Part shown: positions 24,511 to 36,849 of the stretch, in pieces
Numbering within the stretch: the stretch's first letter is position 1
Layout: every line of letters starts with the position of its first letter
DNA from: Apteryx mantelli
Lineage: Eukaryota; Chordata; Aves; Apterygiformes; Apterygidae
Direction: 5' to 3'
DNA: 64,000 nt
Assembly: GCF_036417845.1 (NCBI RefSeq)
Contig: NC_089985.1
Location: 25,440,583 to 25,504,582, forward strand
Notes under the pieces: model-generated
The model's database searches: none
Told to the model about the DNA's origin: nothing
Seen by the model: only the letters and a program-made list of their open reading frames with translations
Position numbers and translations under genes: made by a program

Positions 24511-27500
24511 TAAGGTAACCCCTTTGAAGTGCGATGCCCATGTAGAGCAATGCTGTGATTAGAGCAAAAAATTACAGAGGCTGGAGTAGTAAATTTAATA
24601 AGAAATATTAAGAGATAGACTTCTAGAAATTTAGACTTCCCAGTTAATACCCATCTTTACATCATATAGGTCAAATAAAAATCTGTGGTTTAAAACATGG
24701 GGGTAGAACCCTCGTCCAGTTAAGCCAGTGGTAGAAATCACACTGACATAAGCAGAATAAAGTTTTTACCTTTAAACTACAGGATTTTTGGACTCAGATC
24801 CAATCCCAAGCCTTGTAGCTGTGCTTGATTCTAGACAGGCTGTGTGTGCATGAAGCAACCAGCTCCAGTATTTTCAGGGTGTTTTCCCAGTTCTTCACGT
24901 TTGAGGGACTTGGATTTCCTCCTCTGCTGAGCCACGGTGCAGGACACAGTGTCCCACCATAATATTCATCTCAGCAGGAGTTTCCCAGAAGCCCCTTGAC
25001 CTCTCCAAGGTTTCCCTAAGGCTAAAATAGGATTTCCATGAACATGAGGCAAGGAAACAGATACAGATTCTGTCACAAAACTCCTATACTGCTTCCATAG
25101 CTTTTAGGTATGAGCATCTCACCACGTCTGAACATGTGAAACCTCAAAATAGAGAGTCCTTGTCAACAGGAGCAACCAGTTCCTACTAACACGAGGACAC
25201 CGAGTTCGGTGCGTGACGCCCCGAGGGTGTCAGTCTTAGCGTGTCACCAAGATGACTCCGGCGTCCCTCAGCACACAGGCTAGGAGAGGAGGAGCTGCAA
25301 GGAGCTCTCCCCCACCCCAAAACAAGGGCAGATTTGGAAACTTTGCTACCCAGGACAGGGGCAGGGCAATGAGAACAGGACCTCTGCCTATGCTGGGTGT
25401 TTGTGTGTGTGGGAACAGCCGCTGCTCAGCCTGCGTCGCGGGGCCCTCCCTGCTGAGGTCCACCCAGCACAGGAATGGCGCTTTCTCACCTTGCCAGAGG
25501 GATGTGAATTTTACTTAGCCGTTCTCCACTGTAACCTGCCTCTGGGCATCCCAAAGCTCCTGTCCCTGCTCCTGGGACGCGTTGGGCTGCTGCCACTGAG
25601 CAGCCTGATTTACGTCGCCGACAAGTCTCAGAGGCTGCCTGCGAACAAAGCAAAGCAACACTGTGTTTAACAGTCCCACTCCTGCTATGGTTGAGATAAT
25701 CACCCCTAAAAGCAATGGACTGAGCTACTTAAAAGTAATAATTCCCTGTGCCTTTTTTTTTGTTCTTGAAGCTCTTCTTGCATGCAGCACGAGGGGACTT
25801 TATCTGGAAGGTATCAGAGAAATCCACGTGTTTTATTGCAGTTGGATGGCACTAGCAGGGAACTGAAAAAGCTTTAAAACTTGCTATCAATCATTTGATA
25901 TATGCAGGAGGTGATCTTTATTGATATGCCTCCAGTCACCAACTGGAATGGTTTGTCTTTCATTACGCCCTTTATAGGAGGCCTCTTTCACTGCACTCGA
26001 CTGGTGGCTCCTGCAGACACTTGGTAACAGCGAACAAAACTCTCTTCCCAGACCAAACCTATTGGATACAATATACCTTTTTTCATGGGACATAGCAGGC
26101 AGAAACACTCTCAGCTGACACTTTCTTGGCTATAAAGAGAGCAGATTAGCAGTGCCATTACAGTGTCCTACAATAGCAGGTATAGAAAAGAGATGAGGGA
26201 ACTCAATAGATTTCACTCCATACAGAATTATCATTGCTACGTCAGGATCGACTTCTTTGTTGAAACAACACTGTCACATCTATTAGCATAAAAAAAGGCA
26301 GGGGTCATTTAGCCCTACCCTATTTACCGTGCGCTGGAAACACTCCTGCACTCCTGCTCCTGCAATTCCTAACAATGCTGGAAAGAACAAATCACAGCAG
26401 TGCACCTTATTCCCACCTCCGGACCTCGAGGCAGCAATCATAAAAACCAGTTGTATGATCACCGCATTTCAAAGTCTGGGTATAGCCACGCTGATGCATA
26501 GTTTTTAACCCAGCAGAGTTCGATCTATTAAACACATAAAGGGGTCTGTCTGTCAAAGCTGTCTGGCCTAACCACGCGACAGAAACCACAGGCTCCCTCG
26601 TTCAAATCCCAGGTTTCTTGGGCTATTTGACCAACATTTCAGAAAACATCTATACGTTCTGAATTTCACAATCTAATAGGAGTACGCAGTAATGCTCCTT
26701 TCAGAGGTGTTGCGTTGATTAATAAGCTTGTCACTGAGCATGGAAATTGCTACATAAGTGTTAAGCACTGTTAACTTACGAAAGACAATTCCATACATTC
26801 TGGTGGAATCCAGAGCAAAATTTATTATCTTCATTTGCATACATACTCAATCTGACAACAGTGATCAAACTGGTGAAATTTATTTCAAATGTTTGTTATG
26901 CTCTGTGGCTGCAGAAAAAAATTAGAGTGAAAATTCTGGTTCACAAGGCAACAAACCTGCTGAAAAATCTTTAGTTTCTGAAATATAAAGAGAGCATGAA
27001 CACATACTTCTCTCATCAAATTTGCATATGCCTCAGTAATATTTAGCTTAATAACTGCATAGAGGAGGAATGGTATTGATGAAGTTAAAGTACAGAACAA
27101 CATACTGCAAGAAAACTCTTACTACTTTCTATCCCAGCTACAAGTCCTCTGTAAAGGGGTTGGGCTTCTTGGCAAGCTAGAGGACATCTATTTTAGGTGC
27201 TTCTCCTAGATCATTTTTTCCTGTGATTCATCTTAGATACCACATCACCAATGTGAAACACTACGGACCACCTGTGACTTTCCCGTCACAGAGATAAAGG
27301 CACTGATTTTGGATTGTCAGAGGTCAAACCATGGTTTTCCTCAAATAAAACAATTTGATAAAAACACTCAGTTTCTGGAGAGTATCTTCCCTTCTGTGAA
27401 GACTTTCTGTGGCAGAGTTTGAGATTACAAACTAGATCCTTAAACTTCCATTTCTATGCCTTCACAGTAAGACCGTGTTTTTTCCTGATCAGCTTTGCAA

Positions 27501-27897
27501 ACACAAAAAACAGTTGAGCAAGACCAGAGGCCTCTGCCTCCAGGATTTCCAGAGCAGAGGCCCACAGAGTTTGCAAGTCAGCAGACGAGAGGTTGCAAGT
27601 CTCAGGAACGTTGGATTTTTTTTCACCCTGGCCTACTGGTTGATAAAGCAAACCATTTTACCCTCAGAGCTCTCCATTTTCTCTGGTCTCTTCTCTTGTC
27701 AACCCAGGCAAGTTTTTCAAGGCAAAGTCAGTACCTTAATTTATGTTCATGCCAATCTCCCAGCAGAATGGGGTTCAGATGGCTCCATGTGCAGCTGGAG
27801 CATGAGCAATGATAGATTTCTATCTCTTCTGTTTTAACCAACCATTTGGAGATGAAGAGATATTTATAACTGTTTCCATTACATTGCTATGGAAAGC
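24511..27897. other. Non-coding DNA, no recognised element
   Basis: Unique sequence. A mildly GC-rich patch at 25200-25660 carries overlapping open frames of 65-90 codons on both strands with no domain. A B-box-like word GTTCAAATCCC occurs near 26602, but the matching A box is poor. The sequence just after 24510 may hold further eroded LINE that I cannot align. Confidence 0.5.
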
Positions 27898-27902
27898 AAA
27901 AA

Positions 27903-27933
<31 letters not shown>

Positions 27934-27935
27934 AA
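27898..27935 (+). repeat. AAAT tetranucleotide microsatellite
   Basis: About nine uninterrupted AAAT units. A common microsatellite type, often derived from retroposon A-tails. Confidence 0.95.
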
Positions 27936-28419
27936 GGCAACAGACCTCATTTCCCAATACACTTGTAAACGCCCATTTCACCAAGGACCGTGCTATGCAT
28001 CCACTGTGAATTGCTGAAAAGGTAAGGTAGCCGTGAAACAGGATGTTCTTGTATTTGCCAAGAACCCCCAGTCCTTTGCCTTTAACAGAAGATCTGCAGC
28101 TGAAATAGGCAGGTTTAAGAGCTCTCCTGACTCAGTTGCAATCAAGATACCATCTACTTAAATAAGCATTTGTACTCTCAGTGATTTTCGGAGATGAATT
28201 ACTGATCTTATTACCATAGTAAATATCCTTGAGGCGATGCACAGGCCAACAGAATATTACTTTCTGCTGGTACAGTACCCCTTTCCAGGAGAACTCTAGG
28301 AGTGTTTCTAGCCATGTGGTAATAATAAAAGATTTGCTTAGTCTATATTTGCCAGAAAGTCCCACTTGCAGAAGTGGCTTTTAAATCTTTGACACCGGGA
28401 AACAGCTTGTCAGCTATGA
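27936..28419. other. Non-coding DNA, no recognised element
   Basis: Unique AT-rich sequence. An overlapping minus-strand frame at 28132-28365 has no recognised product. Confidence 0.5.
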
Positions 28420-28690
28420 AAATATCCCCACCAGCTCCTGTGTATCAGCCTCACCGGCGGGGTGAACGGATTTGCAGGTGGCATAGCTCAGGGTGAAGCT
28501 GAGAAGGTTTTCAGCTAACCTGATGACTGGCAGAGGAGGAAAACGCAGCGGTACCTGGGTAGGCCAAAGCCATTCCCGCTGCCGGGGCTGGTGCGTCAGC
28601 CCCTTCCTGCGCAGCCGGGCACTGGGCCGGCCCGTGGCAGCGCGTAGGAGGCCTCCAGCGCACGCACGCTCCATTTATTTATCACTGAAC
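28420..28690. other. Small CpG-containing GC pocket
   Basis: GC and CpG peak at about 28540-28670 and fall sharply on both sides. Frames on both strands overlap without a product. Confidence 0.35.
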
Positions 28691-29195
28691 CATCATCTGG
28701 GCAGCAGGAAAAGTTGATAAAACTGTTGCCTCTGGGACTCTCTTCTCCTTGGGAATAACAAAAAGGTGAAACTGGTTAAGGTCACTACACAGGAGGCCTG
28801 GCTGAAGGTGGGAGCAGGTTGGCCATGAATTACAGAGCATCATCTGGTGTCGCAGATAAGGAGGACGGGTAAGAGACTGAGGCAGGCTTTACAATAAGGG
28901 ATGGATTTAATTAACAATTGCACAGAGGGAGCAGACCATAGCATTTTGGCACAACAACATCCTACATCAGTTACTTAAAGAGACAGGGAGCACCCTATTA
29001 TAAAAAAATATATTACTCCTCAATGCATTTTTAAAATTACACCAGAAACAATAACATTGTATTACCCATTCACTCCAGAGCTGCACAGTTATACTGGCAC
29101 TGTGCAGAGCAGGTTCCCTGCATATGTTCTGCACCGGGGCCTATTTAAAAACACTGGTCCAAACTTGGTTCCAAAAGTACAACTCTGCTGAAGTC
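28691..29195. other. Non-coding DNA, no recognised element
   Basis: Unique sequence. A GCATCATCTGGTGT word at 28838 fits 11 of 14 positions of the CTCF core, too weak to call on its own. Confidence 0.5.
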
Positions 29196-29211
29196 GGGGG
29201 GGGGGGGGGGG
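29196..29211 (+). repeat. G16 homopolymer
   Basis: Sixteen consecutive G residues followed by TGTG. Long G runs are rare, unstable in replication and prone to length errors in assembly, so the exact length should be treated with care. Confidence 0.95.
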
Positions 29212-30199
29212 TGTGCAGACGTAACTAAAGGCAGATGTTGATCCCTATTAACTAAACTATTAAATACATCAATCTTACCCAAGCATCTGACACCTTGTCC
29301 CATTTCCCAATCTTCTGATTCCCAAAAGTTTATTTAAATTCAGCCAGCTGACAGTTTGCAAGCTTCTGGACAAACGCCTTTTATCATTTGTTGCTTAGGT
29401 TTGTTTTTTTTTTCTCTTTTTAAGTGATTGTTTTAATATTAAGTGAAACTTTTAATTAATTTGAATGCTATAGATCACCATTGTTCAATTCTATCTGTTC
29501 CTCTGTTCAGACAGTAAAAAAATTAAAAAAGAAAAAGAAAAAAAAAAAGAAAAACCCAAAGAAACAAACTCCAACAAACCAGTTAGAATCACTTCCCATT
29601 TCTTTTCACCTATATGTAAGTGAAACAATTAATTAATCCATCAGCTCCTTACCTCACAGATCTGCTTTCAAAGAACACGAGACAAGGGACTTCAATGATC
29701 CCAGCCTAAACCCTAGCAAATGTTTAACTGCATCCCGCAAGTCAGCGCAGCTTCACGACGGGCGGCCTCGCCTCCCGAGAGAGCCACGCTTGGCATACTG
29801 CATTGCTAAAACCAGCATGCATGGAAAATAGAGAAGGAGATCTCTGAACTAATAAATAAACTCTAGTCTTCAGTCACCTGAATAAAGCACTCCCCAATCT
29901 TTGGAAATAATCAATGAGGAAAAAAATTATTTAGCGATTAATCCATAGGAAAAGGGATTCACAGTGTTCAGAATATTCCTGTTGATAATGCATCCAGTTA
30001 CCTGCTTTGCTATTGAGCCCATACAGTACCACTTACTTTGGACCTTACCACGGCGATGCACAGGGCCCAGCACTGTATCTTTGTCCTTTCCTAATCCCAT
30101 CCGTTGGCTGGTGCCCATCCTAGAGAACCAGACGGCTTTCTCTGAATCATATTTAAAAATCAGTGCTGTAAATTGTACTCTTTAAAAAAAAAAAGGCCA
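29212..30199. other. Non-coding AT-rich DNA with an A-rich low-complexity tract
   Basis: Contains an A-rich, G-interrupted tract at about 29517-29560 and a TTAATT-rich stretch at 29420-29470 with a SOX-like ATTGTT word. No repeat family is recognised. Confidence 0.5.
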
Positions 30200-31330
30200 T
30201 AGAAAAGGTGTGACCTGAATGCATAATAATTTTTTGAATGAATAGAGCCCTTAATATTTAGTTTTGCCTAATGAAGTAAGGCATGAATGTAAAAGGATTA
30301 CTATTCCTGTAACGTTCAATTCACACACAAAAAGTGTAATTCATAGAACCTGGCTTTAATTTTTTTTCATATAAATAATTAATGCTGCATTTAAAGCATG
30401 TTAAAATATTTTATTTCTTAATCAGCTAATTTGACTGAGAAACAAAGATGCCTTTATTTTCATTTTCCTTGACTGGAGTTACTGTAGTAAAAGTTCCCCT
30501 CTAGCTTTGGCCTTCACTCTCAAGTTTGCTGCTGCCAATTAGTCCTCTAAAGTCACTATTTTACAAAATGTTTCTCACTTTTAAAAAAATGTAATTGAAT
30601 GTCTGTACATCACAGAGTTTCTTGTGTTCAGACATAGGGTGTTACACATTCTTTGAGTTGACTTGGGTCAGCTTTAAAAAAATCTCAGACACTGAAACTT
30701 GAGATGCAGTCGTGTGCTGTAGTGTTTTCTCCACATCCTGTTAAGTATTAAGTGGTCATTTAAAATGGAGTTGTTATACTCAGCAACTGACTTAAAGTGC
30801 TCGATATAGTTTACAAGACGATTAATTAAATGAGAGCATTGCATGTGATGCACATGTATTTCCATAATCATTCACATTGGCCTATAGTTGCCCTTTAATT
30901 TTCATACTAATTAAAGTAACACATTGAACTGCAAATTGTAAATGGCTGCATTTCTCAGTAGATGTTAACACTGATGTAAGCTGAATGGCAAATAAAAAAC
31001 CCCAAGAATTAAGCAGAGTGTTTTTTGACTCTCATCCATTCAAGTTTCCCTACTCATTTCATTACTGGACCATGTCCATATTTTAACAAGACTGCATTTT
31101 TCTGTGTTTTCAGCCCCATATTTTTCTGAGGTACAATGTGCTGGTTTTTTTTATTGTGATGTCTAGTTAGTTGGTTTCCATTTGATACAATAGCGTGGTT
31201 GTACAAGGTTTGCAGTTATATATTAGTTTTTTAAAATGGTGGTGGGACTGAGCTTTGTAATCTGATGGGCAGAAAGAAATAAAACTGAAATGCGCAGCTA
31301 TTTCACCAGTAGTTTTGCCTCTTAATTACA
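30200..31330. other. Candidate conserved non-coding element block
   Basis: A kilobase of AT-rich, CpG-poor, repeat-free sequence with dense TAATTA/TTAATT, SOX-like and GATA-like words, the texture of clustered developmental enhancers. The open frames in it are short, and no codon pattern suggests an exon. This is judged by eye only. Confidence 0.4.
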
Positions 31331-31929
31331 TGTGACCCATTATCCTCCTTGATTCTTGTTCAAGTCTTGACACGGCTGACTTGGAGCTTGAAATGTAAAC
31401 TGAAGGGCTGTATTTTCAGGTCACATCATAGTAGGGGGAAGTTACTCCCTCGCACATTTACCGAGACTTGGAAAAGAGAAGAAACAGGTAAGAACAATCA
31501 TCCTGCGGCTGGTGCAGCTGCTGGCATTTCCACCCGGCGCACACCAGCGTGACCACCACATCCACCTCAAGCAGCCTCTAGCAGGGAATGGACATATGGT
31601 AATTGCTCCTGAATGAGAAGTAACCTTGGACTATAGGCATATGAAAGACACCTTAAAAAAAAAAACTGACAAAAACCCCCCTCTGTCAGGGCCAACAGCT
31701 CAAAAATTAACAACTAATCACTCCTTTCAGTGTGTCCTCCATCTAATTGCTTCCATGATGAGGGCTTTTTTTTTCCTTTTTCCCTTTCAGAAATGAGCAT
31801 TATAAAAGATTTCTTTTTAATTTAAAATGAAAAATTCCTCCACTCCCAGGTGACCTATCCAAGAGAAATAATAATAAGCACTCTATTGCTCAGAGAGCAT
31901 CAGCTCTCACACATATTACAAGGCTGAGC
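31331..31929. other. Non-coding DNA upstream of the CpG island
   Basis: Unique sequence. A strong splice-donor-like word (CAG followed by GTAAGA) occurs near 31486, with an open frame over it, but there is no recognisable protein and no paired acceptor evidence. Confidence 0.45.
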
Positions 31930-32660
31930 CTTCATGCGCCCTTACAGCCCCCCCGCTCCCTTCCCGCGGCGTGTCCTATCTCCAGATCCGAACTTGGCTG
32001 GGCCCGAGATGTTATTTGTTAAAATTAACTTTCAGATCAGGCTGGAGTCAGCACGCTTGGCAGGGAGGAGAGGAGCGGGAGCTGGAGGGAGGGAGCGGGC
32101 CAGGAGGCGGCGGGGGAGCGGACGCCGCGCGGAGCGGGGCGCTGGGCCGGCGGCGGGAGGGGGCGGCCCGCGAGCACGGGGCCCCAGCGCCCGGCCGGAC
32201 TCCTGGGCCCCGGCCGGGCGCGATGGGCCAGCAGCGCCCTGGCGAAGGCGGCCCATCTCTCGCCACGGGCGCTGGCAGAGGCTGCCCGCCCCTCCGCGCC
32301 AGCTCTTGGAGATGCCGCAGGAGCCGGCTGTCCCTCCCCGGCGCGCCGTCTCCTGCTAGGCGACTCGGTCCCCTTTGGCCAGTCCCACAGGTCTCCCGCC
32401 CTGAAAAACGCTTGCACACACATGCCTAAAAGATATATGGCTCTACTGCAGCTTCCTCTTTCGCTTCGCCGGCGCCTGCCCCTCAGCAGCCCGCGGAGCG
32501 AGCTCCTCCTCCGGCCTGTCCCCTCCCGGCGCCGGGGGGACATCCCAAGGTGACCCTCGTTCCTCTGATAACCCGCCACCGTCTCCTCCCCGCAGCTGCC
32601 TGCGACCTGCCTTCAGCGCTGCCACAACGCGCCACAGGCACCCTGCAGAGCTCGCGCTTG
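31930..32660. promoter_or_regulatory. Orphan CpG island (strongest in the window)
   Basis: About 700 bp of very GC-rich, CpG-dense sequence with GC-box-like words (GGGGGCGGCC near 32160) and many GCGG/CCGC repeats. It is flanked by AT-rich DNA on both sides. Four or more open frames overlap on both strands, rich in Arg, Gly, Pro and Ala, as expected of non-coding GC-rich sequence. It fits a promoter, a Polycomb-type developmental CpG island, or a recombination-driven GC peak. No TATA box or clear first exon can be assigned. Confidence 0.6.
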
Positions 32661-33699
32661 AAGAAGAGAGGTGCTACTCAAAAGACAGAAACGAGGGATC
32701 TAAAATTGCCATTTTGTTTTTCAAACAAAACACTCGAGCAGTCCCTCAAAAAAACATTCAGGAGCCCTCTGCACCAAACTGGAGCCCTTGGGGCTGCCCG
32801 GGAACAAGCGTTTCACTAGCCCTCACCAGGGAAGGCAGGAGGCTCCCAGTGTCCCTCCCGTAGCGGTGTTCTTCACCTTCATCCCAGCAAAACTCCTCCC
32901 GAGTCCAGTGCTGCCAATGCTGAACACCACGCACCATGAAACGAATGGAGTTACGCTGAGGGAAGACTGGTAGAGCGTGGTAATAATGTAAGACCCTTTT
33001 CCCCCTCATAAACCAGATTTCCTATACATTTCTGGAAGATTAATTTAGATTTAGGGAAGTTTTGAGTGAGGTACTGGAAAGAAGACTCTCAATGCAAGGC
33101 TGGTTTCTACCTGACCTTAACTACTACATCAGCTACCACTGCTACAGTACATTTATGTATGGAAATGTACATGCACTTCAGCTTAATTACCTAAGGACTC
33201 CACAAAAGAAAGCCGTTAAAATGTTTTAATTGCAAATTCAGTCCTTCCAAGAGCTATAGAATAGAGGTATCATCCAGTGATTAATTAACCACATATTTAA
33301 GCAAAAAAATAAAATAACTCTCAGCTACATGGACAGACTCCTGCTTGCCTTAAGTAGATGATGCATGTAAACATGTGCACATATAGAATTAAGTAGTAAT
33401 TCGGGTTTGTTGGATTTTGTTTTTCTTTTGAGAGTGGTTGCTACAAGTGCAATGGTAGATTTATTTTCAAGTTTACTCTCAAACTCTGTTGTAATAAAGA
33501 AGCAGTTATTAAAAAAAAAAAATCCTAACAGAGAAAGCTCTCAAAGGCTTCTAGCTCCTGTTACACAAATGAGCTTGGTGCTTGATATGTTTCCAAGCAA
33601 GAGGTCCAGCTGAATCTTGCTTTTCTACACAAATCTCCTATCCCCCTCTCTCTCTTCTTTAATTTCCCTTTGCATTCACCCACTGAACATGCAGTGCTT
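32661..33699. other. Non-coding DNA, no recognised element
   Basis: Unique sequence that falls in GC away from the CpG island. An A12 run lies near 33512. Open frames are short and on both strands. Confidence 0.5.
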
Positions 33700-34040
33700 T
33701 CTCGCTGGTAGCCTGCGAGGATGCCTCAAAGAGGACAGGGCTTGCTGGGCGTGCGGAGCGGCGCTCGCTGTGCAAAGCCTCCCAGGTGCCCAGGACCGGC
33801 CGGTGCCAAAAGCGGCTGCATCGGGCAGCAAGAGGAGAGCAGGGCTGGCGGCACTGCTGCGGGTTGGCTGGGGAGGGCAGTGACACCACCACCAAAGGGC
33901 CTGAGACGCCCTTCATCTTCTCAAAACTGGAGCCTTTTTTACACAGGCTCATGCCAGCTGATTATGGTGAGCAAATTAAAGCTAATTTTAAAGTTACTCT
34001 TGGGCAAAACTGTAAGACTTTCATTCAGTAAACCCCCTAA
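33700..34040. other. GC pocket grading into AT-rich DNA
   Basis: GC and CpG rise at about 33715-33880 and then fall. Several overlapping frames have no recognised product. Confidence 0.35.
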
Positions 34041-34115
34041 ACAAGTGCTTAACTTTAAGCAGGTGCCTAAGTCCTGCTGAACACAGCAGGATTTATACAC
34101 CTGTTTTAGTGCTTT
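34041..34115. repeat. Imperfect inverted repeat, possible relic of a palindromic sauropsid repeat
   Basis: Nested inverted arms: TCCTGCTG (34072-34079) against CAGCAGGA (34084-34091) with a 4-base loop, and outer CAGGTG (34060-34065) against CACCTG (34098-34103). A second near-palindrome, GCTTAACTTTAAGC, lies at 34047-34060, and TTTTAGTGCTTTCCTG follows. The wording resembles a MITE-like palindromic repeat that I recall in turtle, crocodile and bird DNA, built around GTGCTTAACTTTAAGCAC. The inverted repeat is directly visible; the family link is from memory. Confidence 0.4.
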
Positions 34116-34450
34116 CCTGGGCAGCGGTGGCCTCAGCAAGTGGCACTTCACCTCCCAGGAGCCCGAAAGCCTGCGTGGGTTGTCCTCTGCCAGCTTTAAT
34201 CACCAGCACCCAGCCAGCCCCGGGGGCAAAGCAGCACTGGCCAGAGCTGGCTTTTAGGGCGCAGTCTGCTTTTCTGCCAACGTGGGGCTCTCCTGTGAAG
34301 GAGCCCAGGGCTGGATACCCGTGCACAGCCGCCGCGCGAGATGGCTCTCGGGTGCCACGGAGCAGCGACCTGCAGAGCCGGTGGAAGGAGAAGCAGGAGG
34401 ACGAGGGGAGGCTGGCAACACTGCAAGTAGCATCAAGGAGCTGTTGAGCG
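34116..34450. other. GC pocket with overlapping spurious frames
   Basis: Moderately GC-rich, CpG-containing stretch. Seven overlapping frames of 60-112 codons on both strands indicate low stop density rather than a gene. Confidence 0.35.
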
Positions 34451-35770
34451 TTAACACTGACCTAAGCAAGACACGAGGTTAAAAGGAGTCATACTGCTTA
34501 AAAAGCAGTAAGCATTTTCAGTGAAAAAAGCTCTGTGCTTCATAAACATCATTCATCTTTTTTACTTAATTGGGGAGCAAAACCACAGTTTTCATTTCTC
34601 TTCCTTTTTCTCCACTGGGAAGAGGAGGCTGGGAAAGGGAGCAGAAGGAGAAAGGGTTACCACTGAGCAGTCTAACGTCTTTTGATCTTGGGGCTTCTTT
34701 GGTTATTTTTTCATTACCTTTTTTCATTAAAATAAAAGCTCCCAAGAAAAGCATCTCTTTTGGTTAAAACCAAAACTAAATCTGATCTACTACTGGAGAG
34801 AAAAAAATAACCGGTTCTAAGGAAGACAATCTCTGTGTCAATGTGCTTACAAGTTAAAGGGGACACGTACAAGCCAAAAACACACTGACAGAGCAGCATG
34901 GGTGAGACCTGTAGAAAAAAAAAAAATTAACAATCTTTCAGCCCTCTCTTTATTAGGCCTTAATTAAATCAATGGGTCAAGACAACAGAGGGAAAAAAAT
35001 GATTCAACTGGGGGACACTAATCAGCTCCTTTCAGTGGACTGAAAGATATCTCTTAAGCAAGAGCTAAGCTTTAAGCCCAACATCTGCCTCATGTAACCT
35101 ATAAATATAGGCATGATTTCTTAAGAAAAAAATACTAATAGGACTCCTTTTTCTTGAACATAAAAAAAATTATAAAAGGAAATATTGCTAATAGTCATAT
35201 GGTAATTCAGTGAGCATGCTTAAATAAGGAAAAGGAGGCACATCTTTGGGGTTTTGGCAGAACGCCACCCTTACCTGTGCTGTGGCTTCCAGAGCGCCCC
35301 GGGGAGAGCTGAGCAGAGGCGTCAGTGCAAAGGTTCGTGTTGCTGGATTCGGACGATGACAGAGCCGTGCTGATCACCTCTGAGCGCTACGAGCGCTAAA
35401 TGAACCACTTCACTACATTAATGGAAACTCGATTTATTTTTTTTCTGTCCCCACAAACTTGGCTAGAAAACTGAACTCACTCCAAGATCCCACCCTCACA
35501 CATGATAAAAAGGACAAATTCGGTTTGCGTTTGCAGGACTGACAATTCAGTAGTGCTGGTGAAGCTGAAGGGCCGGGATCCCAGGGATGCTCTAGCCGAG
35601 ATGGCCTGAGGGAGTGCGCTGGTGATACTCAGCAGTAGGCTCTGGCCCCAAAACCAGCACTTTATCCCCCTGCACAAGCTTTATTTCAAACATGGAGATA
35701 ACATTTAGAAAAAAATCAGCTAAAACGAACGCTCTGCTTTGAAGAAGTAAGTCATCGCATCTCTGACTTA
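34451..35770. other. Non-coding AT-rich DNA
   Basis: Unique AT-rich sequence with A-runs of 9-14 near 34915 and 35160. Small perfect hairpins (ACTGCTT/AAGCAGT near 34490, CTTTCAGT/ACTGAAAG near 35030) are within chance for this length. Confidence 0.5.
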
Positions 35771-36030
35771 TGAGACCATCCAAACACAAAACCACCAGGG
35801 CCCCGGCTCCTCGAAGCACCCGCACAGGCGGGCTGCACACACCGCAGCGACCTGGGGCAAGGACGGGTGCCCCCGCTCGCTCCCTTCATGCCCGGTCAGC
35901 AACCAGGCCAGCGAAGACCTCGCTGCTCCTCAGCCCCTCCTGGATTTGTTTTGGGGCAGGCGCATCCTCAACACGTCTCCGATTCTTATGCTCAACGCAG
36001 ACCCCAGAGCCGGGAAGTTTCTGCTACAGC
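35771..36030. other. Small GC pocket
   Basis: Raised GC and CpG between AT-rich flanks. Two overlapping plus-strand frames without a recognised product. Confidence 0.35.
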
Positions 36031-36849
36031 CCTACAAAAGAAAAAGGGAGATTTATTGCCTTCTTGCTCTATGCCATATTGGGACACTATCTTAAACCCT
36101 AAAGACGAAGCGGTAGATTTTGACCAAAATTTTGTCTAGGGGTATAAGCCTTCTTGAAGAAAGTGTGCTGCAACATAGCAATCATCAATGAATAAAACCT
36201 GATTACCACTATTTAACTAACATTTAATACTCCAAATTATCTGCTCACAATGGCAAACCTACGGGTTGAGGTGCTGCTGGACCTGCTGCTGGTCACGGCT
36301 GGGTCCATGATACGCTGCAGCAAACTTCTCTCTTCTTACCTCAAGAGCATTTGGATGCAGCATTGTGTCAGCCATTTAGCCAAGGAGAACAGGTCTCTCC
36401 AAATCCCGTGTGGCTCTGTGCAGTTTGCATGACAGAACGGTTCAAGGAAATAAATATTACCAAGTTGTCATACAATACCTTTCCATATTATAATAATAAG
36501 TATTATTTGTGTCTACTGCTTAAGCCACTGTTGCATGAGAAAGTTAATATCTCCAAGGCACTGGGTGGGATACCTTTCCTGGAAAACACGCTCTCAACAG
36601 GAAACCCAAACAGTGCTAGAGAGTTATCTTAAGTAGATTTAAATAATTAAATCCAAAATTCTCAAACCACTTGCTGTTTCAAATTTATTTCTTTAATAAC
36701 AAGGTTGTTTCAGCAACACACTGGATTAGGGTTTCATTTATTCGAAATTTAAGGTCTGTCCCACTCCGAATGTTATTTTAAGTATTTAGGGGAATTTTTG
36801 TGCTTGTGAAAATGAAAAGATTGTTGCATTATAAATTCATTTCCTCTGT
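36031..36849. other. Non-coding AT-rich DNA
   Basis: Unique sequence. A plus-strand frame at 36250-36432 and an overlapping frame at 36351-36632 have no domain. No repeat family is recognised. Confidence 0.5.

Noticed and set aside
26560..26640. tRNA-like B box (GTTCAAATCCC) suggesting a tRNA or tRNA-derived SINE
   Set aside because: The A-box region matches poorly, no cloverleaf folds by eye, and the downstream MIR core words are too weak.
28838..28851. CTCF-like GCATCATCTGGTGT
   Set aside because: Only 11 of 14 core positions fit and a strongly weighted G is lost.
31934..32579. Arg/Gly/Pro-rich frames in the CpG island
   Set aside because: Four or more frames overlap on both strands; composition explains them.
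34488..35046. Small perfect hairpins with 7-8 base arms
   Set aside because: Arms this short are expected by chance in 64 kb, and no miRNA-like longer stem extends from them.
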